From: an uncultured Luteimonas sp.
Lineage (GTDB): Bacteria > Pseudomonadota > Gammaproteobacteria > Xanthomonadales > Xanthomonadaceae
Length of the DNA stretch: 46,571 nucleotides
Assembly: GCA_934541015.1 (NCBI GenBank)
Contig: CAKTDC010000026.1
Coordinates: forward strand, 1 to 46,571
Direction of reading: 5' to 3'
The translations under genes were made by a program, and so were the position numbers. This document shows positions 18,898-32,813 of the stretch, piece after piece (position 1 is the stretch's first letter; each line of letters starts with the position of its first letter). The notes beneath the pieces are model-generated. The model saw only the letters and a list, made by a program, of their open reading frames with translations. It did not search any database and was not told the DNA's origin.

Positions 18898-21051
18898 ATG
18901 GCGAACACGATCGAAGTGAAAGTCCCCGACATCGGCGGTTACGACGATGTCCCGGTGATCGAAGTGCTGGTCGCGGTCGGCGACACGGTCACGCAGGACC
19001 AGGGCCTGGTCACGCTGGAGTCGGACAAGGCGACGATGGAAGTGCCGTCGTCGCACGCCGGCGTGGTGAAGGAACTGCGGGTGAAGGTGGGCGACACGCT
19101 GTCCGAGGGCAGCGTGGTCGTGGTACTCGAGACCGCAGGTGCCGCGGCTGCAGCGACCCCGCCCGCGGGCGGGGCGGACGCGCGCAGCGCGTCGGGTGGG
19201 GGCAGCGCCGCCGCACCTTCGTCCCAGCCTTCCACGGCGAGCGCGGCAGGGAGCCCGGCGGTCGCCGGCAGCACGGTCGAAGCGAAGGTCCCCGACATCG
19301 GCGACTACAGCGATGTGCCGGTGATCGAGGTGCTGGTTGCCGTGGGCGACACGGTGACGCAGGACCAGGGTCTGGTCACGCTGGAGTCGGACAAGGCGAC
19401 GATGGAAGTGCCGTCGCCGCATGCCGGCGTGGTCACCGAGGTCAGGGTGAAGCCCGGCGATACGCTGTCGGAAGGCAGCGTGGTCGCGCTCATCGCCACC
19501 GGCGATTCTGCCGGCGATTCCGCGCCGGCAGCCAGCGCCGGCGCGGCGCCCGGATCGAAGCCGCCGGTCGCGCGTTCGCACCGTGCGCCGGCCGAGCCGG
19601 CGCCGGTCAAGGCCGCCGCGGCCAGCGGCCGCAAGGCCGATGTCGAATGCCGCATCGTCGTGCTCGGCGCCGGCCCCGGCGGCTACACCGCCGCCTTCCG
19701 CGCGGCCGATCTCGGGCTCGATACGGTGCTCGTCGAGCGCTATCCGGCGCTGGGCGGCGTCTGCCTCAACGTCGGCTGCATCCCCTCCAAGGCGCTGCTG
19801 CACGCGGCCGACGTGATCGACCAGGCCGCGCACGCGGGCGAGTACGGCGTCGACTTCGGCAAGCCGAAGATCAACCTCGACACCCTGCGCGGCTACAAGG
19901 ACAAGGTGATCGGCCAGCTGACCAGGGGCCTGGCCGGGATGGCGAAGCAGCGCAAGGTGCGCGTGCTGCAGGGCGTGGGCAGGTTCGTCTCGGCCAACGA
20001 GATCGAAGTCACCGGTGACGGCGGCAAGGTGCAGCTGCTGCGCTTCGAGCAGTGCATCATCGCCGCCGGATCGCAGGCGCTGAAGCTGCCCGGCTTCCCC
20101 TGGGACGATCCGCGGATCATGGATTCGACCGATGCGCTCGATCTTGCCGACGTGCCGAAGAAACTGCTCGTCGTCGGTGGCGGCATCATCGGCCTGGAGA
20201 TGGCGACGGTGTACCGCGGCCTGGGCAGCGAGGTGACCGTGGTCGAACTGGCCGACCAGCTGATGCCCGGCGCCGACAGGGATCTGGTCAAGCCGCTGGC
20301 CGACCGCCTGAAGAAGCAGGGCATCACCACCCACCTGAAGACGAAGGTAGTCGAGGCCAGGGCCGGCAAGAAGGGGGTCGAAGTCAGCTTCGACGGCGAG
20401 AACATCCCGGAAGGCAAGCGCTACGATCGCGTGCTGGTGGCCGTGGGTCGTTCGCCGAACGGCAACAGCATCGACGCCGACAAGGCCGGCGTGCGCGTGG
20501 GCGAGCGCGGTTTCATCGCGGTCGACGCGCAGATGCGCACCAACATGCCGCACATCTTCGCCATCGGCGACATCGTCGGCCAGCCGATGCTGGCGCACAA
20601 GGCGACGCACGAGGGCAAGCTGGCCGCGGAAGTCGCGGCCGGCGAGAAGAAGGAGTGGGTGGCGCGGGTGATCCCGTCGGTGGCCTATACCGATCCGGAG
20701 ATCGCCTGGGTCGGCGTGACCGAGGCCGAGGCGAAGGCGAAGGGCCTCAAGGTCGGCGTCGGCAAGTTCCCCTGGGCGGCCAGCGGCCGCGCCATCGGCC
20801 TGTCGCGCACCGAGGGTTTCACCAAGCTGGTGTTCGACGAGGCCACGCGGCAGGTGATCGGCGCCGGCATCGTCGGCGTGCACGCGGGCGAACTGATCGC
20901 CGAGGCGGCGCTGGCGATCGAGATGGGCTGCGAGGTCGCCGACATCGCCCACACCATCCACCCGCATCCGACCCTGAGCGAATCGGTGGCCATGGCCGCC
21001 GAGGTCTACGACGGCACCATCACCGACCTGTACGTCCCGAAGAAGAAATGA
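18898..21051 (+). CDS. lpdA: Dihydrolipoyl dehydrogenase (E3) with two N-terminal lipoyl domains
   Basis: 717 residues. Two lipoyl domains precede the enzyme: about 4-78 with K44 and about 126-200 with K166, both in [12 protein letters not shown]. After an Ala/Pro linker the FAD enzyme starts at about 250 with VLGAGPGGYTAAF; the redox cysteines are C289 and C294 (GGVCLNVGCIPS), the NAD site has VVGGGIIGLEMA and the C-terminal pair is in HPHPTLSE. It reoxidises dihydrolipoyl groups of E2. Lipoyl-bearing E3 is known (e.g. Neisseria), usually with a single domain. It follows aceF by 10 bp. Confidence 0.93.
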   Translation: MANTIEVKVPDIGGYDDVPVIEVLVAVGDTVTQDQGLVTLESDKATMEVPSSHAGVVKELRVKVGDTLSEGSVVVVLETAGAAAAATPPAGGADARSASGGGSAAAPSSQPSTASAAGSPAVAGSTVEAKVPDIGDYSDVPVIEVLVAVGDTVTQDQGLVTLESDKATMEVPSPHAGVVTEVRVKPGDTLSEGSVVALIATGDSAGDSAPAASAGAAPGSKPPVARSHRAPAEPAPVKAAAASGRKADVECRIVVLGAGPGGYTAAFRAADLGLDTVLVERYPALGGVCLNVGCIPSKALLHAADVIDQAAHAGEYGVDFGKPKINLDTLRGYKDKVIGQLTRGLAGMAKQRKVRVLQGVGRFVSANEIEVTGDGGKVQLLRFEQCIIAAGSQALKLPGFPWDDPRIMDSTDALDLADVPKKLLVVGGGIIGLEMATVYRGLGSEVTVVELADQLMPGADRDLVKPLADRLKKQGITTHLKTKVVEARAGKKGVEVSFDGENIPEGKRYDRVLVAVGRSPNGNSIDADKAGVRVGERGFIAVDAQMRTNMPHIFAIGDIVGQPMLAHKATHEGKLAAEVAAGEKKEWVARVIPSVAYTDPEIAWVGVTEAEAKAKGLKVGVGKFPWAASGRAIGLSRTEGFTKLVFDEATRQVIGAGIVGVHAGELIAEAALAIEMGCEVADIAHTIHPHPTLSESVAMAAEVYDGTITDLYVPKKK

Positions 21052-21089
21052 AGGCTGCGGCGCGGGGTCGGGCGCAGCGCTGAAGGCCG

Positions 21090-21117
21090 GGGTCCGGGCG
21101 AGAGCCGCCCCGGACCC
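21090..21117 (+). terminator. Hairpin after lpdA, possible terminator
   Basis: GGTCCGGG (21091-21098) pairs with CCCGGACC (21109-21116) about 40 bp after the lpdA stop. There is no T-run, so if it ends transcription it is an imperfect intrinsic terminator or helps Rho-dependent termination. Confidence 0.4.
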
Positions 21118-21683
21118 GGTGCAGGTGAGCCGCAGGCGGGGGGCGTCGTCACCACGCCACCAGCAACCGCCCCGTCCCTGTGATCGGGTCCGGCTCCGCT
21201 GTGCGGCCAGCATCTCGCCCCCTCCCCCGCAAGCGGGGGGTTTTGGGGTGGGGGGCGATCGGGGCTGCGTGCGTTCCGCCGCGGAAGAGGAGAAGGCGGC
21301 AGGTATCGGCGGATGCGCAGGAACCCTGCGACGATCGAGGCGGGTGCCTCCCCCTCCCGACCTCCCCCCGCTGCGCGGAGGGAGGAGAAGAGCCGGGGCC
21401 AGCCGGCGGGAGCCGGGCTGGGCGGGAGCCGAACCGGGCAGAAAGCCGAACCGGGCAGGAAGCCGAACCGGACGGGAAGCCCGGCGATGCACGCCTGCCC
21501 ACGCCGAGCGGACAGATAAAGTGAAGCCCCGGGGACCGGGGCTTCACAGGGGAACCTGCCCGCGGATCGACGAGGTAGGCGGGCAGGCCCGGAGGAACTG
21601 ACCCCCGGCCGCCGGAAAGGTTCCCCGCCCGGACCCGTTTCCGCCCGGCCCCGGACCGGCCCGGATTTGTGCACCGCACAAGG
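21118..21683. other. Gene-poor gap with low-complexity tracts, tandem repeat and strong hairpin
   Basis: No gene is supported between lpdA and the atp promoter. Contents: G/C-rich homopolymeric stretches (about 21221-21256); imperfect tandem units of about 17-18 bp of the form AAGCCGAACCGGGCAGG at about 21428-21482; and a perfect 12-bp stem with GGA loop at 21521-21547 (GTGAAGCCCCGG and its complement). The hairpin is followed on the minus strand by TTTATC, so it could stop transcription coming from the right. Confidence 0.55.
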
Positions 21684-21713
21684 TTGCCGCCCCGGAGGGG
21701 GCGCTGCTATAAT
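21684..21713 (+). promoter_or_regulatory. Promoter of the ATP synthase operon
   Basis: TTGCCG at 21684-21689 and a perfect TATAAT at 21708-21713, separated by 18 bp, form a clear sigma-70 type promoter immediately before atpI. The expected transcription start is near 21720. It is the best vegetative promoter in the window and fits the strong housekeeping expression of ATP synthase. Confidence 0.8.
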
Positions 21714-21722
21714 TCTCCGGCT

Positions 21723-23332
<1,610 letters not shown>

Positions 23333-23418
23333 TCCGGTTCGCCACGCCGCGCGCCGGTTGCGGTGCGCGGCAGGGTCGGGCGTGATCCACGCCCGTGCGT
23401 CCATCGCGGAGCATCACG

Positions 23419-23904
23419 ATGCAATTCAATGCCACATTCCTGGGTCAAGGCCTCGCGTTCGCGATCCTGATCTGGTTCACCTGGAAGTTCGTCTGGCCGC
23501 CGCTGATGAACGCCGTCGAGGAGCGCCAGAAGAAGATCGCCGAAGGCCTCGCCGCGGCCGACAACGCCCAGAAGAACCTCGCGCAGGCCGAAGAGAAGGT
23601 CGCCGAGGAGCTCAAGGCAGCGCGTTCCAAGGCCAACGAGATCATCGACCAGGCGCACCAGCGGGCGAACCAGATCGTCGACGCGGCCAGGGCCGAGGCG
23701 ATCGCCGAGGCGGCGCGCCAGAAGGCGCTGGCCGACAGCGAGATCGCCGCCGCGTCCAACCGCGCGCGCGAGGATCTGCGCCACCAGGTGTCCACGCTGG
23801 CCGTGGCCGGCGCCGAGAAGCTGCTGCGGCGCGAGATCGACGCCAACGCGCACAAGGCGCTGCTCGACGAACTGGCCGCGCAGCTGGCGGACAAGGCGGC
23901 CTGA
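23419..23904 (+). CDS. atpF: F0 subunit b
   Basis: 161 residues: one N-terminal membrane helix (about 8-26, [21 protein letters not shown]) and a long charged coiled coil rich in Ala, Glu, Lys and Arg, ending [15 protein letters not shown]. It is the peripheral stalk joining F0 to the delta subunit. ATG 23419 gives the conserved [11 protein letters not shown] start; the 8-residue longer version is not needed. Confidence 0.95.
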   Translation: MQFNATFLGQGLAFAILIWFTWKFVWPPLMNAVEERQKKIAEGLAAADNAQKNLAQAEEKVAEELKAARSKANEIIDQAHQRANQIVDAARAEAIAEAARQKALADSEIAAASNRAREDLRHQVSTLAVAGAEKLLRREIDANAHKALLDELAAQLADKAA

Positions 23905-23908
23905 TCCG

Positions 23909-24436
23909 ATGAGCCAGGCCCTCACCCTCGCCCGCCCGTATGCCCGCGCCGCGTTCGGCCTGGCCCGCGACGCCGGCGCGCTCGCGCGCTGGTCCGAGGC
24001 ACTGGGGTTCGCGGCGCGCATCGCCGCCGACCCCGCGGTCACGACCGCGCTGGGCAATCCGGACCTGCGCCGCGGCGATGCGGTCGACCTGCTCGCGCTG
24101 GACAACGCCGACGAGACCTTCCGCGACTTCCTCGCGCTGCTGGCCGGCAACCACCGCCTGCCGCTGCTGCCGGAGATCGCGGGGCTGTACGAAGACCTGC
24201 GCGCCGACGCCGAGCGGATCGTCAAGGCCAAGGTGACCTCGGCCACGGCGCTGCCGGCGGGCGAACTCGATGGCATCAAGGCCGCGCTGAAGCAGCGTTT
24301 CGGCCGCGAGGTCGAGATCGAGACGGCGGTCGACGAGAGCCTGATCGGCGGCGCGGTGATCGCGGCCGGCGACACGGTGATCGACGGTTCGCTGCGCGGC
24401 AAGCTCTCGCGCCTGCAGTCGGCGCTGGCCCACTGA
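23909..24436 (+). CDS. atpH: F1 subunit delta
   Basis: 175 residues, soluble: LTLARPYARAAFGLARD at the N-terminus and the C-terminal signature DESLIGGAVIAAGDTVIDGSL. It links the peripheral stalk to the top of F1. It starts 4 bp after atpF, in the standard order. Confidence 0.95.
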   Translation: MSQALTLARPYARAAFGLARDAGALARWSEALGFAARIAADPAVTTALGNPDLRRGDAVDLLALDNADETFRDFLALLAGNHRLPLLPEIAGLYEDLRADAERIVKAKVTSATALPAGELDGIKAALKQRFGREVEIETAVDESLIGGAVIAAGDTVIDGSLRGKLSRLQSALAH

Positions 24437-24440
24437 AAGC

Positions 24441-24518
24441 CGTGACTGGCGATTAGTCATGGGTGATTCGAAAGAGCCGGCGCCTGCCGCTCAAGGAATC
24501 ACCAGTCACCAGTCACGA
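24441..24518. repeat. Inverted short-repeat cluster between atpH and atpA
   Basis: GTGACTGG and TGGGTGATTC on the left are matched in inverse order by GAATCACCAGTCACCAGTCAC on the right, so the region can fold into a hairpin in the operon mRNA. It contains no start codon with coding potential. This simple-repeat style recurs at 26131-26230 and 46469-46571. Confidence 0.65.
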
Positions 24519-24574
24519 AAGACAAACGAAATCCGAATGCCGCAGGCCGCGGCATGCGACCAGGAAGCAAAGCA

Positions 24575-26125
<1,551 letters not shown>

Positions 26126-26130
26126 GCCCG

Positions 26131-26230
26131 CGGGATTCGGAATTCGGGATTCGGGATTCGTAACAACAGGGCTTCGTGACGGGAAAGGGACCGCTTCGGT
26201 GAATCCCCAATCCCCAATCCCGAATCCCGG
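26131..26230. repeat. Inverted GGGATTCG-type repeats between atpA and atpG
   Basis: GGGATTCGG-type 7-8 bp units (26131-26160) face the complementary units AATCCCCAATCCC and CGAATCCCG (26201-26230) across a 40-bp centre. The transcript could form a hairpin here within the operon. Confidence 0.65.
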
Positions 26231-26248
26231 CGAGCAAGGCGAGCAGAG

Positions 26249-27112
26249 ATGGCCGGCGGCAGAGAAATCAAAACCAAGATCAAGAGCGTGCAGAACACCC
26301 GCAAGGTGACGCGTGCGCTGGAGATGGTCTCGGCCTCGAAGATCCGCAAGGCGCAGGAGCGGATGAAGGCCTCGCGCCCGTACGCGCGGGCGATGAAGCA
26401 GGTGATCGGGCATCTGGCGCAGGCCAATTCCGAGTTCCGCCACCCGTACCTGGTCGAGCGCAAGGAGATCAGGCGCGTCGGCTACGTGATCGTCTCGTCC
26501 GACCGCGGCCTCGCCGGCGGCCTCAACAACAACCTGTTCCGCAAGCTGCTGACCGAGTTCCGCCAGTGGCAGGAGCAGGGCGTCGAGGTCGACGTGGTGA
26601 CCATCGGCCAGAAGGCCTCGGTGTTCTTCCGCCGGATCAAGGTCGACATGCTGGCCACGGTGTCGCACCTGGGCGACGCGCCGCAGGTCGAGCGCCTGGT
26701 CGGCGTGATCAAGGTCATGCTCGACGCCTACGACGACGGCAAGGTCGACAAGGTCTTCCTGGCCTACAACGATTTCGTGAACACCATGGTGCAGCGGGCC
26801 GCGTTCGACCAGCTGCTGCCGCTGCCGGCTTCGGAGACCCAGGTCGCCGCACACGAGTGGGACTACATCTACGAGCCGGACGCGCAGGCGGTGCTCGAAC
26901 ACGTGCTGACGCGCTACATCGAATCGCTGGTGTACCAGGCGGTGATGGAGAACGTCGCCTCCGAGCACGCCGCACGCATGGTGGCGATGAAGTCGGCCAG
27001 CGACAACGCCACCAAGCTGATCGACACCCTCAACCTGGTCTACAACAAGGCCCGCCAGGCGGCGATCACCCAGGAAATTTCCGAAATCGTGGGCGGAGCC
27101 GCCGCGGTTTGA
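26249..27112 (+). CDS. atpG: F1 subunit gamma
   Basis: 287 residues: N-terminal coiled coil [20 protein letters not shown], the central [18 protein letters not shown] block and the C-terminal coiled coil with [20 protein letters not shown]. It is the rotating shaft inside the alpha-beta hexamer. Confidence 0.97.
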   Translation: MAGGREIKTKIKSVQNTRKVTRALEMVSASKIRKAQERMKASRPYARAMKQVIGHLAQANSEFRHPYLVERKEIRRVGYVIVSSDRGLAGGLNNNLFRKLLTEFRQWQEQGVEVDVVTIGQKASVFFRRIKVDMLATVSHLGDAPQVERLVGVIKVMLDAYDDGKVDKVFLAYNDFVNTMVQRAAFDQLLPLPASETQVAAHEWDYIYEPDAQAVLEHVLTRYIESLVYQAVMENVASEHAARMVAMKSASDNATKLIDTLNLVYNKARQAAITQEISEIVGGAAAV

Positions 27113-27213
27113 CGTTGTAACCGGTGGGACGGGCCATTTCGGCCCGGCCTGCCCGGACAGGACCCTGGCCGGGGCCATCGTTCTGTCACCCGATATCGAG
27201 GAGTCAGTCAGGT

Positions 27214-27603
27214 ATGAACATCAACAAGCTCGCAATCGCCGCCTCGCTCACCGTGCTGCTGGCCGCCTGCGCCAAGGATGAAGCCGCGCCCGCCGCCGAT
27301 GCCGCAACGGCGGATACCGCCGCCGCCGTGGACGCGGCCGCCGCCGACAGCGCAGACGCCGTCGAGGCTGCCGCCGCCGGCGATTCGGACCTGCCGCAGG
27401 CGTGCGCGGACTATCTGGCGCGTGCCGAGGCCTGCTTCAGCAGCGCGTCGAACATGCCGGCGGAAATGGTCACGGCCATGCGCGATTCGTTCGATCAGGC
27501 CCGGGCCGCCTGGGCAGGCATCGATTCGGCCACGCTCAGCCAGGCCTGCAACACCGCCAACGATGCCTTCGCGCAGACGGTCGCGGCGCTGCAGTGCGAG
27601 TGA
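27214..27603 (+). CDS. Small Cys-containing lipoprotein inside the atp operon
   Basis: 129 residues. The lipobox LLAAC places the lipidated cysteine at C19 (IAASLTVLLAAC). Then comes a low-complexity Ala/Asp linker (about 22-60) and a compact helical domain (about 62-129) with four cysteines in ACADYLARAEACF, QACNTAN and LQCE, likely two disulfides in the periplasm. The domain resembles DUF5339-like proteins. A GAGGAG site precedes ATG 27214. It is not an ATP synthase part; its place between atpG and atpD is unusual. Function unknown. Confidence 0.75.
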   Translation: MNINKLAIAASLTVLLAACAKDEAAPAADAATADTAAAVDAAAADSADAVEAAAAGDSDLPQACADYLARAEACFSSASNMPAEMVTAMRDSFDQARAAWAGIDSATLSQACNTANDAFAQTVAALQCE

Positions 27604-27631
27604 CCGCCTGATTCCGTCCGTGTCCGCCTGA

Positions 27632-29149
<1,518 letters not shown>

Positions 29150-29154
29150 ATCTT

Positions 29155-29673
29155 ATGAGGCGCCTCGCTCTGTTTATCGCAATGGGATTCTGTTGCGCGA
29201 ATGCGCAAGCGCAATACCTTGATTGCGAAGCTGGTCGAGCGAGAGTGCAACGCGTTGTTGAAATGCCTGGTAAGGATGCCGCTGAAATCTACCGGTTGGC
29301 GCAGCGGTGGGTCGCGTTGACCTTCCGCAATAAAGATGAGGTTATTCAAACCGAAATCGAGAACGAACTCGTTCGTGGGGACGGGTACGAACCGAAAGCC
29401 ATAAGGATGGCGGGTTCGCACCAAGATTTTAGTTACTCCTTTGCTATCGACATCAAAGACCAACGACTGCGATTCACGTTGCAGGATATGAAGGTCGGCT
29501 ATCCGAATGCTCGCAATGGCTTTGCGGTAGAGAACTATTTGTTCAAGGCCGATTGCAGTGCTCGAAATATTCCGCTCCAGACCAAAGGTGTCAGAGAGGG
29601 AGTGGAGGCTTTTTCCAGTAAGTTGATGCTGTCGCTCGCAAGCGCGCTAGCTGAAGTTAAAGAGGATTGGTAA
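29155..29673 (+). CDS. Exported DUF4468-like protein inserted between atpD and atpC
   Basis: 172 residues with a signal peptide ([16 protein letters not shown], cleavage at about 20). The mature part matches the DUF4468 pattern: [41 protein letters not shown] and a strand pair with [20 protein letters not shown]. Function is unknown. Its codon use is clearly less GC-rich than its neighbours (many A/T-ending codons such as ATT, AAA, GAA, TTT), a sign of recent transfer. It starts 5 bp after atpD and ends 4 bp before atpC, so it is fitted tightly into the operon. Confidence 0.75.
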   Translation: MRRLALFIAMGFCCANAQAQYLDCEAGRARVQRVVEMPGKDAAEIYRLAQRWVALTFRNKDEVIQTEIENELVRGDGYEPKAIRMAGSHQDFSYSFAIDIKDQRLRFTLQDMKVGYPNARNGFAVENYLFKADCSARNIPLQTKGVREGVEAFSSKLMLSLASALAEVKEDW

Positions 29674-29677
29674 GGAC

Positions 29678-30100
29678 ATGAGCACCATCCGTTGCGACAT
29701 CGTCAGCGCCGAAGCCGAGATCTTCCAGGGCGAGGCCACGCTGGTCGTCGCCACCGGCGAGCTGGGCGAGCTGGGCATCGCGCCGCGTCACGCGCCGCTG
29801 ATCACCCGCCTCAAGCCGGGCAAGGTCGTGGTCACGCAGCCCGACGGCAGCGTGCTCGATTTCGCCATCGGCGGCGGCATCCTCGAGGTGCAGCCGCAGG
29901 TGGTCACGATCCTGGCCGATACCGCGATCCGCGCCGACGACATCGACGAAGCCGCGGTCAAGGCGGCCAAGGAAGAGGCCGAGCGCATCCTGGCCGGCCG
30001 CGGAGAGGCGATCGACATCGCCGAGGCGCAGCAGAAGCTTGCCGAAGTCACCGCGCAGCTGCAGGCGCTTGAGCGCCTGCGCAAGAACCTCAAGCACTAG
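29678..30100 (+). CDS. atpC: F1 subunit epsilon
   Basis: 140 residues: N-terminal beta-sandwich ([20 protein letters not shown], then [19 protein letters not shown]) and a C-terminal helical hairpin. It couples gamma to the c-ring and can inhibit ATP hydrolysis. It is the last gene of the operon, followed by the terminator at 30124. Confidence 0.96.
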   Translation: MSTIRCDIVSAEAEIFQGEATLVVATGELGELGIAPRHAPLITRLKPGKVVVTQPDGSVLDFAIGGGILEVQPQVVTILADTAIRADDIDEAAVKAAKEEAERILAGRGEAIDIAEAQQKLAEVTAQLQALERLRKNLKH

Positions 30101-30123
30101 ACCGCGCTGCTCTCCGCGCTGCG

Positions 30124-30153
30124 AAAAATGCCGGCCTCCGCGCCGGCATTTTC
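30124..30153 (+). terminator. Rho-independent terminator of the atp operon
   Basis: AAAATGCCGGC (30125-30135) pairs with GCCGGCATTTT (30142-30152), giving an 11-bp stem with flanking A and T tracts 24 bp after atpC. The A/T symmetry means it could work from both sides. Confidence 0.85.
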
Positions 30154-30293
30154 GTGCCAGAAATGGTGCCAGAAATGGTGCCGGAGACAATTTCGGTGCC
30201 AGCAATGGTGCTGCCAGCAAAGGTGCCGGAGTCTGACAATGGTGCCGGGGACAATTGCCTTCATCGACTGAAAATTGCTCCTGACACCATTTT
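30154..30293. repeat. Cluster of GGTGCC-type degenerate repeats
   Basis: About six degenerate units around ATGGTGCCAGAA and ATGGTGCCGGGGACAATT lie side by side, ending in GAAAATTGCTCCTGACACC. Motifs of this kind accumulate next to REP-type elements in proteobacteria, but no RAYT transposase gene is in the window. No gene is supported between atpC and 30335. Confidence 0.6.
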
Positions 30294-30334
30294 CCGGGCG
30301 CTGGACGCTTCCGTTCCTTGCCAGCGAGTAGGGC

Positions 30335-30718
30335 TCAGTGGCGGTAGACCCAGTGCCGCGAACCGAGGAAGCTGAGGAACCCCAGTACTACTTCCACCAC
30401 TGGCTTTGCCAGCCAAGCCCACTTGCGGCCCAGCACGTCGTCGATCGCCTCGATCGACACCGTACTCAGCAGAGTAAACACCAACCACATTGCCAGAAAG
30501 CGCAGCAACTGCTTGCGCCCGAGCCCGTGCTCGGTGCCGGTAAAGGTGACCTTTCCGTTGAGCCAGAAACCGAGCGTCGCGCCGCTGACGCGACCGAGGA
30601 TGTTGGCTAGGCCAATGTGCAGCCCGAAATGACTGAGTAGCACCATCACTCCCCAATCGAGCAACCACTGGATGCTGCCGACCACCAAGTAGCGCGGCCC
30701 TTGGTGGAGCAAGGTCAC
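30335..30718 (-). CDS. GtrA-like small membrane protein
   Basis: 127 residues with four membrane helices: YLVVGSIQWLLDWGVMVLL, LANILGRVSGATLGFWLNG, LLRFLAMWLVFTLLSTVSI and a C-terminal helix ending FLGSRHWVYRH. The LNGKVTF segment after helix 2 is typical of GtrA proteins, which help move lipid-linked sugars. GTG 30718 overlaps the stop of the glycosyltransferase-like gene (GTGA), so the two were an operon. Confidence 0.82.
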   Translation of the reverse strand: MTLLHQGPRYLVVGSIQWLLDWGVMVLLSHFGLHIGLANILGRVSGATLGFWLNGKVTFTGTEHGLGRKQLLRFLAMWLVFTLLSTVSIEAIDDVLGRKWAWLAKPVVEVVLGFLSFLGSRHWVYRH

Positions 30719-32799
30719 CGGGCGGACTCTGTGCGCGGAGCGTCGGCGTCGCTGCTGGCCATCGGCAGACGCCACCATTCGACGTTGCCCGCGGCAGCTT
30801 CGCGTCGTGCCCCGGCCAGCGCCAGGCCGGCGCGTTGAGCAGGCAGTAGGCGATCCGTGCGCAGCACCAAGTCGGCGATTTCTTCGCGGCGCCACAGTTC
30901 CACCCAGGCCGCGCCGCTGGCGTCAGCGTTCGCGATGTGTGCTTCCGCCTCCAGCGAGGGGTCGTACCATGACACCGTACGCGCCGCGGAGCCGAGTTCC
31001 GCCAGCAGCGGCACGTCCAGAGCGAGTGCGAGCACTGCGCCTGAGCGCGACCCCTCTGCGGCCCAGCGTTCGCGAATCTGCGCAGTGACCAGACGTTCTA
31101 CCGCGTACTCGGCAAATACCGGCGCATCACGCCCGGCCACGACCACGCTTTCCTTGACCGCACCCGTGCGCAGCATCCAGTGGGCGTTGGCTTGGAACAA
31201 TAGGTTGGCGACGCAGGTAGCAGCCAGCAGCAGGTGGGCGCTGCGCGGGGCCGCGCCGCACGCCGCGACCACCAGCGCCGGCAGTGCGAGTACCAGCGCC
31301 GGATAGACGTAGCGCAGGTACTGCGTGACTAGCAACGGTACCAGCAGCATCGTCAGCGCCAGTGCCGCGACCGTACGTGTGCCCCGCTGGGCGAGCGCCA
31401 CCAGCCAAGCGCCTGCCAGCCCTACCAGGACGAACCCGCCACCGCCAGGAAAGGCCTCGAGGTAGAGACTGGTGTCGAAGGTCAGTTGCCAGGGCAACAG
31501 TGGGCCGATGCCCTCGTGCCAGCGCAAGTCCTTGAAGGCGCCATTGAAGTAGGGTGAGTCGAAGACATCGTTCATTAACGGCAGGACTGGGTTGCCCGCA
31601 ATCGTCCAAGCATAGAAATAGCTGCTGCTGCCGAGGATCGCGAGCAGGGCAAGCCCGGCTGCCCCGGCGCGCACGTCCAGCACCCGACGGTGCCGTCAGG
31701 CAAGCCAGGGCAGTAGGCAGCCAGCGAAGCCGGCGGCGGACACCTTGGTGGCCAGCAGCGCGCCGAGCAGGGTGCAGGCTGCGAGCAGCGTGCGCCGCGA
31801 AGGTTGTCCATAGCCGAGTGCCGCGGTCGAGACCACCAATGCCGCAGTCGCGAGTTCGGTCTGCATGCCCAGCGCAAGCATCGCTGTCAGTGGCAGACTG
31901 GCATACAGCGCCATCGTCCAAGCGCATGCTCGCAGTCCACCGCCTAACGCAGTACAAAGCTCCCACAGAGCCACACAGGTCAGCACCAGCCATAGCCCGT
32001 TCACCGCGCCGCGGGCCTCGGCCCCGGCAAGCAGTTGCGGCACCGCATGCACGATGTCACTGGCCCAAGGCGCGAGTGCCCAAGCATGTACCTCTGGATC
32101 CATCGCCAGCCGGCCATCGAGCTGCAACGACCACGCGAGCAGCAGGTGGTAGCCGAGGTCGTCATGCTGTACGGTCGGGACCCAGCAACCGGTGGATGCG
32201 AGACCCAGCGCCATTACCGCGAGCGTCATGGCCCGTGGGTCGGCAGCGACCGTGCGCTGCCAGCCGTCGGAAGCTGCACGGAGAGCGATAGCCAAGGCGC
32301 GGTGTCGCCATGCGATCAGCGCCAATGCTGCGACCAAATAGGTCCAGCGCGAATGTAGCGGCAGCGGCAGCAGCCAGCCGAGAGCGCCTGCGCCCAAGGC
32401 GATTCCGATGACGCACTGGAAGGCAACGGATGACTGCGGCAGCAGCAGGCCACCCAACGCGGTGGCTGCCGCTGCGGCGACTAGCGTGGCGAACATCGGC
32501 AACGGCCCGCCCATCCACGCCAGCGCCAGCAGCCAGGAGATCGCAAGCCCGTGTGCGAGTGCCAGACCGGCAACCCGGCGCAGTATCCAAGCCACGCTTA
32601 GCGTCAGCAGGGCGATTACTAGCAGCGCGGTGGTGCGCGAAGGCACCCAGTGTGCCAACAGGCCGTGGCCGAGTAGGCCAGCAAGGCACGCGACACCACC
32701 GCCCCACAGCAGCCACGCCGGCCAATGCTGGGCGGCGGCGCGTGGTGGAACGACAGGGCGGGAAGACTCCGGCGGGGCCGCTTGAGACATCGAGCACAT
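30715..32799 (-). pseudogene. Large polytopic glycosyltransferase-like gene broken by one in-frame TGA
   Basis: Reading from ATG 32799 (or 32790), 367 codons run to TGA at 31698-31696 after CLLPWLA, and the same frame continues without shift to 30715 (LDVRAGAAGLALLAILGSSS, then YFYAWTIAGNPVLPLMNDV). Read through, the protein would be about 694 residues with around 12 membrane helices and a luminal HDDLGYHLLLAW segment whose acidic pair recalls GT-C glycosyltransferases. The neighbouring GtrA-like protein fits cell-surface glycosylation. A TGG to TGA change is the simplest cause. GC is visibly lower than in the neighbours. Confidence 0.65.
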
Positions 32800-32813
32800 G
32801 CTACCGGCACGTC

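Noticed and set aside
18835..21492. 885-codon minus-strand frame
   Set aside because: Antisense to lpdA; it lacks any recognisable domain and its length follows from high GC.
31696..31698. Selenocysteine or programmed readthrough at the internal TGA
   Set aside because: No selenocysteine insertion hairpin or conserved Cys position is apparent; a nonsense mutation or sequence error is simpler.
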